Source of the DNA: Streptococcus gallinaceus
Lineage (GTDB): Bacteria > Bacillota > Bacilli > Lactobacillales > Streptococcaceae
Assembly (NCBI RefSeq): GCF_024170225.1
Contig: NZ_JALJXU010000008.1
Coordinates: 1-64,000 of the forward strand
Length of the DNA stretch: 64,000 bases
Reading direction: 5' to 3'
Shown in pieces: positions 53,679 to 62,571 of this stretch (position 1 is the stretch's first letter; each line of letters opens with the position of its first letter). Under the pieces are notes generated by a model. It did not search any database. It saw nothing but the letters and a program-made list of their open reading frames with translations, and was not told where the DNA came from. The translations under genes and the position numbers were made by a program.

Positions 53679-55376
53679 TTATAATTTGCTGTCGTCAATA
53701 GCGTTGAGCCAGTCAGCGGCAGCAGTCAGAGTTGCTTCCAAGGCTCCTTCTTGGAATGGAGATTGGATACCAGCAGCTTCCACGATTTGGAGGAAGGTTG
53801 CTGTTCCACCCATTTTACAGATGCGCATGTAGTCTTCCCAAGCTGTTTCGTCGTGATCTACTTGTGTTCGTTTCCAGAACTGGAGGGCGCAGACTTGAGC
53901 GAGGGTGTAGTCGATATAGTAGAACGGGCTTGCAAAAATGTGTCCTTGGCGGTACCAGAAGATACCACGGTCAAGGGCTTCTGATTCAGAGTAATCTTTT
54001 GAAGGAAGGTACATTTTTTCAAGACGACGCCAAGTGGCTTTGCGCTCGGCAGGTGTCATCTCTGGATGTTCGTAAACTTCGTGTTGGAAGTGGTCGACGA
54101 GTACACCGTATGGCAAGAAGAAGAGAGCGGCTGACAAATGGCTGAATTTGTATTTGTTTACTTGTTCTTTGAAGTACAGATCCATCCAAGGCCAGGTCAT
54201 AAATTCCATAGACATAGAATGAATTTCACAAGATTCGTAGGTTGGCCAGATAGCTTCAGGTGCTGCAATCCAACGTGAATTGTAAACTTGGAAGGCATGT
54301 CCAGCTTCGTGCGTCAAGACGTCGATGTCTGCACTTGTTCCATTGAAATTAGCAAAGATAAATGGGCTCTTGTAGTCGTAAATGTAGGTACAGTAGCCAC
54401 CTGTGTCTTTACCATCTTTGGCAATGAGGTCTAGCAAATCGTTTTCTACCATGTAGTCGAAGAATTCGCCTGTTTCTGGGGACAACTCGTGGTACATTTT
54501 TTGTGCTTCTTTGACTAGGTGTTCAGGCCTACCCTGCGGTGTCGCGTTTCCGTTTAAGTACTCGAGAACTAGATCGTAGTGTTTGAGCTCAGGGACTTGA
54601 ATCCGTTTGGCTTGGCGGTCGCGCAATCCGTTGACAATTGGAACAACCAATTTTAAGATTTCTTCGCGGTAGGTCTTGACCATGTCACGGTTGTAGTCAA
54701 AACGGTTCATCATCTTGTAACCGTATTCAACATAGTCTTTGAAGCCGAGTGTTGTCGCGATTTCATGACGAACTTTGACAAGCTGGTCGTAGACGTCGTC
54801 AAATGCAGCTTCGTGTTCTACAAAGTAACCTGTGACAGTGTCGGAAGCTTCTTTACGCGTGTCGCGGTCAGTTGATTGGTTGAAAGGTCCCATTTGAGAG
54901 AGGTTGTAAGTTTCTCCTCGGAAGTCCAAGCGGGCAGTTGCCATCAGGTTATTGTAGTGGTCGACCAATTGATTTTCTTTTTGGAAAAGTGGAATCGCTT
55001 CGGATGAGAAAGTTTTGAGCTTGTTTTCTGCCAACATAAAGAATGTTTCTGGCAAGAAGTCACCGAGTTCTTTGCGGAATGGGCTATCCACCACCACGCG
55101 GTAGTAGTTGGTCATGAGCTCGTCAAAGAGGGGAGAATACTCGTTCCAGAATTTTGTTTCTTCATTGTAGAAGTCGTCATTCATGTCAATGGAGTGACGG
55201 ATGCTCCAGAGATTGGCCTGGGTGTCGATATTTCCGTTGATGGCTGTGATTTGCTTGACGATAGCAAGAGCTGCATCGGCACTTGTTGCAGCAGCCAAGT
55301 CAGCAGTTAAAGCTGCCATTTCTTGTTTGAGCGCTTCATAGTCAGGGCGCACATAAGTGTAATCTGAGAATTTCAT
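53679..55376 (-). CDS. M3-family oligoendopeptidase F-type zinc peptidase
   Basis: A 565-residue cytosolic metallopeptidase with the zinc motif HEAGHAFQVYNSR (HExxH) and a downstream Glu region (WPTYESCEIHSMSMEFMTWPW). It is of the PepF/M3B type that cleaves small peptides. The frame runs to an ATG at 55433, but AAAGGAG precedes ATG 55376 (MKFSDYTYVRPDYE), so the shorter form is chosen. It is divergent from ppaC and convergent with the quinone reductase gene. Confidence 0.9.
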   Translation of the reverse strand: MKFSDYTYVRPDYEALKQEMAALTADLAAATSADAALAIVKQITAINGNIDTQANLWSIRHSIDMNDDFYNEETKFWNEYSPLFDELMTNYYRVVVDSPFRKELGDFLPETFFMLAENKLKTFSSEAIPLFQKENQLVDHYNNLMATARLDFRGETYNLSQMGPFNQSTDRDTRKEASDTVTGYFVEHEAAFDDVYDQLVKVRHEIATTLGFKDYVEYGYKMMNRFDYNRDMVKTYREEILKLVVPIVNGLRDRQAKRIQVPELKHYDLVLEYLNGNATPQGRPEHLVKEAQKMYHELSPETGEFFDYMVENDLLDLIAKDGKDTGGYCTYIYDYKSPFIFANFNGTSADIDVLTHEAGHAFQVYNSRWIAAPEAIWPTYESCEIHSMSMEFMTWPWMDLYFKEQVNKYKFSHLSAALFFLPYGVLVDHFQHEVYEHPEMTPAERKATWRRLEKMYLPSKDYSESEALDRGIFWYRQGHIFASPFYYIDYTLAQVCALQFWKRTQVDHDETAWEDYMRICKMGGTATFLQIVEAAGIQSPFQEGALEATLTAAADWLNAIDDSKL

Positions 55377-55506
55377 AAAAACTCCTTTATAATAATCTAC
55401 TACTATCTTACCTTTTTTTAGGTGCGGATGCAAATGCAGTTCCCCTCATTCCATTATGATTGAAAATGTGGTAAAATAAGTTGAATCTATTTAATGAGGT
55501 AACAAC

Positions 55507-56442
55507 ATGTCTAAATTTTTAGTTTTTGGTCACCAAAATCCAGATACGGATGCAACAGCTTCAGCTTATGGTTGGGCTTACTTGGAGCGCGAAGCTTGGG
55601 GACGCGATGCAGAAGCCGTTCTCTTGGGAGAGCCAAATGAAGAAACACAATTTGCCTTGGACTACTTTGGTGTAACAGCCCCTCGCGTGGTCACTTCTGC
55701 TAAAGAAGAAGGCGTGAGCCAAGTTATCTTGACAGACCACAATGAATTCCAACAATCTATCGCAGATATTCGTGAGGTTGAAGTGGCAGCAGTCATTGAC
55801 CACCACCGTGTAGCGAATTTTGAAACGGCTAATCCACTTTATATGCGTGTTGAGCCAGTTGGTTCAGCCTCTTCTATCGTTTACCGTGCTTCAAAAGAAG
55901 CAGGTATCACCCTTCCAAAAGAAGTAGCTGGTCTTCTCTTGTCGGGTTTGATTTCTGACACGCTTTTGCTCAAATCTCCTACAACTCACGTCTCTGATCC
56001 AGCAGTTGCAGAAGAATTGGCAGCCATCGCAGGCGTTAACTTGGAAGAATATGGCTTGGCATTGTTGAAAGCTGGAACAAACTTGGCAAGCAAATCAGCT
56101 GAAGAGTTGATTGACATCGACGCCAAAACATTCGAATTGAATGGCAACGCAGTGCGCGTGGCACAAGTCAATACGGTGGATATCGCAGAAGTCTTGGAAC
56201 GCCAAGCAGAAATCGAAGCAGCCATGATAGCTGCATCAGCAGCCAACGGCTACTCAGACTTTGTCCTTATGATTACAGACATCGTCAACTCAAACTCAGA
56301 AATCTTGGCTTTGGGAAGCAACATGGACAAGGTAGAAGCAGCCTTCAACTTTACCCTTGAAAACAACCATGCATTCCTTGCAGGTGCTGTTTCACGTAAG
56401 AAACAAGTTGTTCCTCAATTGACAGACAGCTTTAACGCATAA
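55507..56442 (+). CDS. ppaC: Manganese-dependent inorganic pyrophosphatase
   Basis: A family-II pyrophosphatase (311 residues) hydrolysing PPi to phosphate. The DHH motifs are [27 protein letters not shown] and [15 protein letters not shown]. The C-terminal DHHA2 part has [15 protein letters not shown] and [10 protein letters not shown]. The ribosome-binding site is GAGG. It is monocistronic with a strong terminator; TGGTAAAAT (hexamer 55472-55477) is its extended -10. Confidence 0.97.
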   Translation: MSKFLVFGHQNPDTDATASAYGWAYLEREAWGRDAEAVLLGEPNEETQFALDYFGVTAPRVVTSAKEEGVSQVILTDHNEFQQSIADIREVEVAAVIDHHRVANFETANPLYMRVEPVGSASSIVYRASKEAGITLPKEVAGLLLSGLISDTLLLKSPTTHVSDPAVAEELAAIAGVNLEEYGLALLKAGTNLASKSAEELIDIDAKTFELNGNAVRVAQVNTVDIAEVLERQAEIEAAMIAASAANGYSDFVLMITDIVNSNSEILALGSNMDKVEAAFNFTLENNHAFLAGAVSRKKQVVPQLTDSFNA

Positions 56443-56450
56443 TAAACTGA

Positions 56451-56482
56451 AAACACGCTAGAAAGCTCTAGCGTGTTTTTTT
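56451..56482 (+). terminator. ppaC terminator
   Basis: AAACACGCTAGA pairs with TCTAGCGTGTTT followed by a T run. Confidence 0.9.
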
Positions 56483-56514
56483 AGATGCTACATGAAGTAG
56501 AATTTTAGTGTAGC

Positions 56515-57156
56515 TTAGTGATGTTTCTGAACGATTTTTTTAATCGTTGGAATAATCATTGGGAGCAAGGTCACGAGGACAATCGTAATGATAATCAGAG
56601 AAAAGTGACTTTTGACAAATGGAATATTGCCAAAGAGGTAGCCAGCGCCAGTCGCAATGATAGACCAGGAAACTGCTGCGATGAATGCCCGTATGAAGAA
56701 ATCTTTAAAAGGAAATTGGCTGACACCGGCAACAAATGGGACAAATGTACGGACAATCGGGATATAGCGCCCGAGAATGATAGCGGCAGATCCTTTTTCT
56801 TCGAAATACTCTTCTGCATCTTGAATGTACTGCTCTTTGATAAAGCGAGAGAAGAAGGGATGTCTTACCATCTGGTAGCCAAAGGTATGTCCGATAAAGA
56901 AGTTTAAGGTATCCCCTAGGATAGATGCAAGGAAGAAGAGGATGCCAAAAATCCATACATTAAAGGACATATTTGGATTAGCAGCGAGAGCTCCAGCCGC
57001 AAACAGTAGGCTATCACCTGGGAGGAATGGAAGGATAACCGCTCCTGTTTCCACGAAAATCACGAGGAAAAGTAGGAGATAAGTCCAAGGGCCAACCGCA
57101 TTAGCCATCGCATAGATATGCTGGTCGATATGTAAAATAAAATCAATGATAAACAT
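56515..57156 (-). CDS. DedA-family membrane protein
   Basis: A 213-residue DedA/SNARE-associated family protein with about five hydrophobic stretches and the conserved FLPGDSLLFAAGALA, ILGDTLNFFIGHTFG and GRYIPIVRTFVPFVAG. Some DedA members flip undecaprenyl phosphate or phospholipids; the substrate here is unknown. It is convergent with ppaC. Confidence 0.92.
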   Translation of the reverse strand: MFIIDFILHIDQHIYAMANAVGPWTYLLLFLVIFVETGAVILPFLPGDSLLFAAGALAANPNMSFNVWIFGILFFLASILGDTLNFFIGHTFGYQMVRHPFFSRFIKEQYIQDAEEYFEEKGSAAIILGRYIPIVRTFVPFVAGVSQFPFKDFFIRAFIAAVSWSIIATGAGYLFGNIPFVKSHFSLIIITIVLVTLLPMIIPTIKKIVQKHH

Positions 57157-57431
57157 AGTTACCTCATTTTTGTTTTTTTAGGGGAATTTCAGACTGATAA
57201 AGCGTCCAAAATAACATCTATCACAGTTAACTGAGTAGAGTTTACATGATATCATTAGTATACCATCTCGTAGCTACTAGTAGTCAAGTTTTTCATCTCC
57301 ATTTTCAAAAAATTTCAAAAAAAACTGTCTGAGCTGGTAAATGATTTCAAGTTTATCTGCGTGAGCTCATATGAGCTGAAAATTGCTCTCTGTTTTTCCG
57401 CAAGAGTCTATTTTTTTGTTATACTGTTTTT
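57157..57431. other. Intergenic region between dedA and DUF1803
   Basis: On the minus strand TTGACT and TGGTATACT with a 19-bp spacer (57260-57295 area) are the likely dedA promoter. On the plus strand AGCTCATATGAGCT (57364-57377) is a perfect 14-bp palindrome, and TGTTATACT (hexamer 57420-57425) is the DUF1803 promoter. No gene is seen in the gap. Confidence 0.6.
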
Positions 57432-58088
57432 ATGATTATCACAGTGAACCCTACAAAATTAACCAAGCAGTCTTTTTTTCAAGACTTAATCAATTACCTA
57501 GCCCTGCATGATGAGGTTATCTTGCGGGACATTAAAAAAACGTTTTCCGAAGTGAAAAACGTGGATAAGCTGTTGGATAGCTACATTGACGCGGGTTATA
57601 TTGCGCGTGAAAATCGTCGCTACCGCAATCAATTTTCTTTGCTGGTGTCCTGTGACCAGCTGGAATTTGGTCAAGAGGTCTTTGTGGACGACCAATCCCC
57701 TGTCTATCAGGATTTAAAAAACTTGACCTATGAGATGGACTTGGCCAATGACACCAATGCTTTGGTGATTCGAGAAAAAGTTGATTTTTTGCGGGAAAAG
57801 TTGACATTGAATGCTTATTTTTACAAAATGCGGGAGCAGTTGCCCTTATCTGCTGAACAGGCGGTTTTGTATGAGCTTTTGGGAGATGTCAATCCCGCTT
57901 ATGCTCTCAAATACATGACCACATTTCTACTGAAATTTACCCGCAAGGATATTCTTCTGCAAAAACGTTCGGAGATCTTTGTGCAGGCTTTGGTCATTTT
58001 AGGCTTTATCGAGTCGGTTGATGAATTCAGTTACCGTTTGACCATGGAGCTGGATAGGGAGAGATTAATCTTTGAAGCGACGGAATAA
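57432..58088 (+). CDS. DUF1803 domain protein
   Basis: A 218-residue cytosolic protein recognised as the DUF1803 family (MIITVNPTKLTKQSFFQDLINYL...), found in streptococci and lacking a known role. It is alpha-helical, without signal or TM segments. The ATG at 57432 begins six bases after an extended -10 (TGTTATACT, hexamer 57420-57425) with no Shine-Dalgarno sequence, so the message should be leaderless. A terminator follows. Confidence 0.8.
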   Translation: MIITVNPTKLTKQSFFQDLINYLALHDEVILRDIKKTFSEVKNVDKLLDSYIDAGYIARENRRYRNQFSLLVSCDQLEFGQEVFVDDQSPVYQDLKNLTYEMDLANDTNALVIREKVDFLREKLTLNAYFYKMREQLPLSAEQAVLYELLGDVNPAYALKYMTTFLLKFTRKDILLQKRSEIFVQALVILGFIESVDEFSYRLTMELDRERLIFEATE

Positions 58089-58097
58089 ACAGATAGG

Positions 58098-58123
58098 AGA
58101 ACGAGTGCCAACTCGTTCTTTTT
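58098..58123 (+). terminator. DUF1803 terminator
   Basis: AGAACGAGT (58098-58106) pairs with ACTCGTTCT (58111-58119) before a T run. Confidence 0.85.
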
Positions 58124-58230
58124 GTGTCTTATTTTTCTAAAAAGAAGGGCTAGAATTTGCCAGACAGACAAAATTGGGGATTTTGTGTAAAATCTGTTAT
58201 TTTTTTAGCAAAATATAGTGATAAAAAATC

Positions 58231-58265
58231 AAGAACCTGGGACTCAGTCCTAGGTTCTTTTTTCA
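58231..58265 (+). terminator. Second terminator in the DUF1803 to IS-remnant gap
   Basis: AAGAACCTGGGACT pairs with AGTCCTAGGTTCTT (one mismatch) followed by T residues. The gap between 58089 and 58300 otherwise holds nothing recognised. Confidence 0.75.
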
Positions 58266-58304
58266 TTTTATGGCTTCTAGCCAGTTTTTCTCGAAGAGGA
58301 AAAC

Positions 58305-58710
58305 AAGAAAACCACCAGCTTAGCTGGTGGCTGACAAGGCTTCGAGCTTCCCTTTATTTTTCCTAGTCTAACCTAATTGTTCAGGTTAGACAAAGGAGGA
58401 GTAAAAAAGTCCAGTGGACTATTTTAGCGTGGCTAAAACCAGTTATAGTTTATCACATACAAAATAAGACAAGATTTGATTGGGATTTTCCGTCATCTAT
58501 GTCAATACAAAGGTGTGGAAATTATAGAAGGACACATGATGCCCAATCATGTTCATATGCTTGTCATGATTCCACCAAAACTAGCGATTTCTGATTTCAT
58601 AGGCTACTTAAAAAGTAAAAGTGCCTTGATGATATTTGGTAAGCATGCGAATTTGGAGACCATCGGCTTATAGCCGGTGTACAAGCCACCCGTTTTCACG
58701 GGTGGTTTTG
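58305..58710 (+). mobile_element. IS200/IS605-family insertion sequence remnant with broken tnpA
   Basis: The start of an IS200-type transposase (KTSYSLSHTK at 58435-58464) is followed by an apparent deletion. A fragment then appears in a different frame from 58476, reading IGIFRHLCQYKGVEIIEGHMMPNHVHMLVMIPP, which contains the HUH nuclease site (HVHM). It ends after about 65 residues, without the catalytic Tyr region. Imperfect hairpins typical of this family flank it: CCACCAGC/GCTGGTGG (58313-58330) and GTCTAACCT/AGGTTAGAC (58366-58391) at the left, and CCACCCG/CGGGTGG (58686-58705) at the right. It lies between DUF1803 and the Mbeg1 gene. Confidence 0.82.
58686..58709. terminator. Terminator-like hairpin at the IS right end
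   Basis: CCACCCG and CGGGTGG flank a short loop, followed by TTTTG. It probably ends the tnpA region and may also terminate the convergent Mbeg1-like gene. Confidence 0.55.
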
Positions 58711-58712
58711 AC

Positions 58713-59915
58713 TTATTTTTGAGGTTTGTTGTCATCGGAAAATTTGATGAAGGGAAAGGTTTGAAAATCAGGTAAATTGACTCTCAGTTTCTCCAAGTCA
58801 AATTTAGGGCGGTTTTGATTTTGCTCTTTCCAGATTTGATATCGGGTATCAATGAGGAGTCGGGTCATCCTTTCCAACATTTGCCGTTCTTCAGGGGAGA
58901 GGTTTTGTCGATTTTGAGCCAAGGCCTGTAACTTAGCAGGCGTATCGATGGTCATGTCGCTGAAGCGGTAAATGCCAGCTTGGGTAAAGAGACCGAAAAA
59001 GAGGTCGAAAAAGGTTTTGAGTTCGTCGGGGCTTAAGCTAGCTGTCCAGGTTTTGAGGGTTTGGTCCATTTGCAGGCTGTCGGGGGTCAGAGCGGCAGCA
59101 GTTTGGAAGGTTTTGTCGTCAATTTCCCAAGTAAAACTGATATGCTGCATGAGTCCCAGCCCTGTACTTTTGACAATGTGGGCATTTTTCGGTGTTTGAA
59201 GCATCATACCAACGATAGAGCCTTCTGGAATGATGGAATGAATGCGTTTGGTAATGGCTGCATACCCAGTCGATGCAAGGACAGTTTCATGCAAGCCAGG
59301 GCCATCAAAACTATAGACTTCTTGGATGCTTTCCTGAAGGGCAGGCTGGACTTGGCTGCTGGCAAAAGTAGCCAAATTGCCCCCTTTTGAATGGCCAGCT
59401 ACATAAAAATTAGCCGGTAGGGTCTCAATAGCTGTTTCTAAGTAGTCTCGTGCCGCTGCTTGGGCAGGAATTTCGGCCATATAGGTCATATGGAAATCCT
59501 CTTTCCAGCCGATTATGGTATCATCAGTTCCACGAAAAACGGTCAGAACATCGTTTGGAGTGAGGCGATAGGAGACGGCTGCAAATTGCTTTTGATCCTC
59601 CAAGCTATAATCATTGACATAGGCAAAGGCTCGGATATACTTGAACCGTTTGCTCTGGCTTAGTTGCGCAAGTAGTGCCAGACGGTCACGGTTGACCATG
59701 GAAAGTGGCGGATAGCCAGACTGAAATTTTTCATGAAATTTATCTGCCAATTCATCCAACCGAATGCCTTTTGTCACTGAAAAATCTGCCGTAATCAAGT
59801 CATCGAAGGGCAGGTAAGACAGCTCTGTCAAGGCTAAAATGTCCAATTCATTGATTGCAGTCTCGTAAAAATTGTCATATTGATAATTGGTCAGGTAGGT
59901 CAGTATATTTGCCAT
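58713..59915 (-). CDS. Mbeg1-like (DUF2974) alpha/beta-hydrolase
   Basis: A 400-residue cytosolic protein of the DUF2974/Mbeg1 family. The nucleophile elbow is YVAGHSKGGNLATFAS (about residue 170), with FRGTDDTIIGWKEDFHMTYM and VYSFDGPGLHE upstream and downstream. It is lipase-like by sequence, with substrate and role unknown. The AAGAGGAAA site precedes the ATG. It is convergent with the IS remnant and divergent from the Bce-type module. Confidence 0.85.
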   Translation of the reverse strand: MANILTYLTNYQYDNFYETAINELDILALTELSYLPFDDLITADFSVTKGIRLDELADKFHEKFQSGYPPLSMVNRDRLALLAQLSQSKRFKYIRAFAYVNDYSLEDQKQFAAVSYRLTPNDVLTVFRGTDDTIIGWKEDFHMTYMAEIPAQAAARDYLETAIETLPANFYVAGHSKGGNLATFASSQVQPALQESIQEVYSFDGPGLHETVLASTGYAAITKRIHSIIPEGSIVGMMLQTPKNAHIVKSTGLGLMQHISFTWEIDDKTFQTAAALTPDSLQMDQTLKTWTASLSPDELKTFFDLFFGLFTQAGIYRFSDMTIDTPAKLQALAQNRQNLSPEERQMLERMTRLLIDTRYQIWKEQNQNRPKFDLEKLRVNLPDFQTFPFIKFSDDNKPQK

Positions 59916-59977
59916 GTGGTTTCCTCTTGCTTATTTCTATCAGTATAGCCCAAGTTGCTGGAAAAGACAAATGCCAA

Positions 59978-59993
59978 CTTAAAATCTTGTAAG
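59978..59993. promoter_or_regulatory. BceR-type operator-like inverted repeat upstream of the response regulator
   Basis: CTTAAAATCTTGTAAG matches the CTTACA-N4-TGTAAG pattern of the site at 61717-61732 at all but one arm position. It lies 38 bp before TATAAT (60031-60036). Confidence 0.55.
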
Positions 59994-60030
59994 TCAGCTA
60001 AAAATCATTCCATTTACTGGCTAAATCCTT

Positions 60031-60036
60031 TATAAT
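60031..60036 (+). promoter_or_regulatory. -10 box of the Bce-type response regulator gene
   Basis: TATAAT lies 23 bp before the ATG at 60059. The -35 region (around 60008) is poor, consistent with an activated promoter. Confidence 0.5.
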
Positions 60037-60058
60037 AAGAGAAAAGAAAGGAGCGCCG

Positions 60059-60742
60059 ATGCAGAAGATTTTAATTGTAGAAGACGATGCGACCATTAGC
60101 CGTTTGGTGGCTAAAAATCTGATCACATGGGGATACGATGTGGAGGAAGTGACGGATTTTCAAGCTGTCTTAGAGCAGATTCGCTCATTTCAGCCGCACT
60201 TACTCTTGTTGGACATTACCTTGCCCTTTTTTAACGGCTATTACCGGTGCCAAGAAATCCGCAAAGAGTCACGTTTGCCCATCATTTTTCTATCTTCGCA
60301 TGACCAGCCCATGGACATTGTCATGGCCATCAATATGGGGGCGGACGATTATGTGACCAAGCCTTTTGATATGACCGTTCTGCTGGCTAAGATACAGGGC
60401 TTGCTGCGTCGGACCTACGACTTTGTAGGGGAGCAATCAGTCCTGCTCTTTGATGATATTTCCCTAGACTTAAAAACCATGCAGATTCATTTTGCTGGAA
60501 AAACAGATGAACTGACCAAAAATGAATTTCAAATCCTGCGGGTACTGTTTGAGCGACCGCAGGTTATCGTCAGCCGTGAGGACCTGATGAAAGAGCTCTG
60601 GAACAGCGACTTGTTTATCGATGACAATACCTTGACGGTCAATGTGGCGCGTCTGCGAAAAAAATTGACAGACATGGGCTTGACCAATATCATCTCAACC
60701 AAAAAGGGAGTCGGGTACGGCTTGGTGAAGCGCCATGACTAG
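60059..60742 (+). CDS. OmpR-family response regulator (BceR-like)
   Basis: A 227-residue regulator with a receiver domain (ILIVEDDATISRL, phospho-Asp in LLLLDITLPFFNGY near residue 52, VTKPFDMTV) and a C-terminal winged helix (LTKNEFQILRVLFERPQVIVSREDLMKELWN, VNVARLRKKLTDMG). It is the regulator of a peptide-antibiotic module. It overlaps the kinase gene by 8 bases. The likely operators are TTACA-N4-TGTAA sites upstream of itself and of the ABC genes. Confidence 0.92.
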   Translation: MQKILIVEDDATISRLVAKNLITWGYDVEEVTDFQAVLEQIRSFQPHLLLLDITLPFFNGYYRCQEIRKESRLPIIFLSSHDQPMDIVMAINMGADDYVTKPFDMTVLLAKIQGLLRRTYDFVGEQSVLLFDDISLDLKTMQIHFAGKTDELTKNEFQILRVLFERPQVIVSREDLMKELWNSDLFIDDNTLTVNVARLRKKLTDMGLTNIISTKKGVGYGLVKRHD

Positions 60743-61715
60743 ACGAGAATGGTGGCAGTTCCTTTGGAATTGGTTGCGAGAACGGGCTCTATTCTTGATC
60801 GGTTTTGCTCTGCTTAGCTTCTTGCTGTGGGCATTTTCAGGTCTCTACGGTATCGAGCAAGGAGTGGCTGATTATGGATTTCTTTTAATTTTAGTAATAA
60901 TGTTGCTGGTTTTCCTGATGGACGGTGTGAGACAGTTTCGGAAATGGTCGGCGGTTCTTGCTGGTCAGGATTTTCCTCATCAGACAGCGATAGAGATGCT
61001 TTTGCTGAAGAAATACCAAGAGGCAGCCTTGCAGCTGGCCAGTTGTAAAGCCGAGGAGCGTGCCCGTCAGGAGGATTTGCAGGACTACTATACCATGTGG
61101 GCCCACCAAATGAAGGTGCCCATCGCAGCCAGTCAGCTCTTGATAGGCGACTTAGACGCCAGTCAGCACAAGCAAGAACTGAGTCAGGAATTGCTGAAAA
61201 TTGAACAGTATACTGGCTTGGTGCTCAATTACTTACGGTTGCAGTCTTTTCATGATGACCTCGTTTTTCGTAAGGAAAATCTTGCAGACTTGGTCAATCA
61301 AACGGTTAAGAAATTTTCCATTTTCTTTATCCAGCAACGCATTCGTCTGGAGTTAGGAGACTTAGAACAGGAAATCGTGACAGATAAGCGCTGGTTCGGG
61401 CTTCTGCTAGAACAATTTTTGTCTAACGCACTGAAATATACCAAAACAGGAACTATTTCAATTTTGCTAGATGAGGGGGATTTGGTGATTCGTGACACGG
61501 GAATTGGGATTGCTAAGGAAGATTTGGAGCGGGTTTTTGAACGAGGATTTTCGGGTTACAATGGCAGGATTACCCAACAATCATCAGGATTAGGGCTCTA
61601 TTTATCTCGGAAGATTGCTCAAGAATTAGATTTCTCCTTAAAATTGACCTCCGAGGTCGGGAAAGGTACAGAGGTTCGGATTGGTATTAACCAAAAACGA
61701 CTCAGGCTAGATTAA
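60735..61715 (+). CDS. Intramembrane-sensing histidine kinase (BceS-like)
   Basis: A 326-residue kinase with two TM helices (about 15-33 and 45-63) separated by a very short extracellular loop. This is the hallmark of kinases that sense through their ABC transporter rather than directly. The phospho-acceptor His is in WAHQMKVPIAASQLLI (about residue 123). HATPase motifs are FLSNALKYTKTGTISI, IRDTGIGIAKEDLERVFERGF and SSGLGLYLSRKIA. The ATG at 60735 lies inside the regulator's end. Confidence 0.93.
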   Translation: MTRREWWQFLWNWLRERALFLIGFALLSFLLWAFSGLYGIEQGVADYGFLLILVIMLLVFLMDGVRQFRKWSAVLAGQDFPHQTAIEMLLLKKYQEAALQLASCKAEERARQEDLQDYYTMWAHQMKVPIAASQLLIGDLDASQHKQELSQELLKIEQYTGLVLNYLRLQSFHDDLVFRKENLADLVNQTVKKFSIFFIQQRIRLELGDLEQEIVTDKRWFGLLLEQFLSNALKYTKTGTISILLDEGDLVIRDTGIGIAKEDLERVFERGFSGYNGRITQQSSGLGLYLSRKIAQELDFSLKLTSEVGKGTEVRIGINQKRLRLD

Positions 61716-61716
61716 C

Positions 61717-61743
61717 CTTACAAATCTGTAAGTGAGATGTAAG
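61717..61743. promoter_or_regulatory. BceR-type operator upstream of the ABC genes
   Basis: CTTACAAATCTGTAAG (61717-61732) is a perfect 6-4-6 inverted repeat. It matches the TNACA-N4-TGTAA consensus reported for BceR/NsrR-type regulators. A third TGTAAG at 61738-61743 lies 11 bp after the second half-site, one helical turn away. Confidence 0.75.
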
Positions 61744-61746
61744 TTA

Positions 61747-61770
61747 GAACCATGGCTACCATGGTTTTTT
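61747..61770 (+). terminator. Hairpin between the two-component and ABC genes
   Basis: AACCATGG and CCATGGTT with a three-base loop, followed by TTTT, form a terminator or attenuator. A -10-like TAAAAT follows at 61776-61781. Confidence 0.7.
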
Positions 61771-61811
61771 AGCAGTAAAATGAAACGAGTAAAAAGAAAT
61801 GGAGAACTGTG

Positions 61812-62570
61812 ATGACACTACTAGATGTACAACATGTGAAAAAGATTTACCAAACTCGCTTTCAGGTCAATCAAGTCGAGGCCTTGAAGGACATTCATTT
61901 TACAGTGGATGAAGGGGAATATGTGGCGATTATGGGAGAGTCAGGGAGTGGTAAGTCAACCTTGCTCAATATCCTAGCTATGTTAGACAAGCCAACGGAG
62001 GGGAAAATTTTGTTGAAAGGGGTGGATACGCAGTCCATCAAGCAGAAGGAAGCATCTGCTTTTCGCCGTGAAAAATTAGGCTTTGTTTTTCAGGATTTTA
62101 ATCTTTTAGATACCCTGTCTGTCAAGGATAATGTCCTCTTGCCCCTCGTTCTGTCTCGCGTGCCTGTTGGAGAGATGAATAAGCGTGGGATAGACATTCT
62201 CAATCATCTAGGGATTGCTACCTTAAAGAATAAAATGCCTTATGAGATTTCGGGAGGTCAGCAGCAACGAGTGGCAGTAGCACGTGCCATCATCACCCAA
62301 CCAGAAATCCTCTTAGCAGATGAGCCGACAGGTGCCTTGGATTCTAAGTCCTCAGCGACCTTGCTCGATGTCTTTGATACCATCAATGAACAAGGGCAGA
62401 CCATTTTGATGGTGACCCACTCGACAACAGCGGCCAGTCGTGCCAAGCGCGTGCTCTTTATTCGAGATGGTATCCTCTACAATCAAATTTACCGCGGAGG
62501 CCGTACTGAGCAAGAGATGTTCCAAGCAATTTCAGATACCTTGACCGTCATGGCGAATCGAGGTGAATAA
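61812..62570 (+). CDS. Bce-type ABC transporter ATP-binding protein
   Basis: A 252-residue MacB/BceA-type ATPase with Walker A GESGSGKSTLLNILAML (about residue 41), Q-loop FQDFNLLDTL, the signature ISGGQQQRVAVARA, Walker B ILLADEPTGALD and His in MVTHSTTAASR. It powers the FtsX-type permease next to it and probably removes peptide antibiotics such as bacitracin or lantibiotics from their lipid target. GGAGA precedes ATG 61812; GTG 61809 is also in frame. Confidence 0.93.
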   Translation: MTLLDVQHVKKIYQTRFQVNQVEALKDIHFTVDEGEYVAIMGESGSGKSTLLNILAMLDKPTEGKILLKGVDTQSIKQKEASAFRREKLGFVFQDFNLLDTLSVKDNVLLPLVLSRVPVGEMNKRGIDILNHLGIATLKNKMPYEISGGQQQRVAVARAIITQPEILLADEPTGALDSKSSATLLDVFDTINEQGQTILMVTHSTTAASRAKRVLFIRDGILYNQIYRGGRTEQEMFQAISDTLTVMANRGE

Positions 62571-62571
62571 T

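Noticed and set aside
57364-57377. 14-bp palindrome AGCTCATATGAGCT treated as a confident operator
   Set aside because: It is not aligned with a known regulator or a second copy, so it is only mentioned in the intergenic entry.
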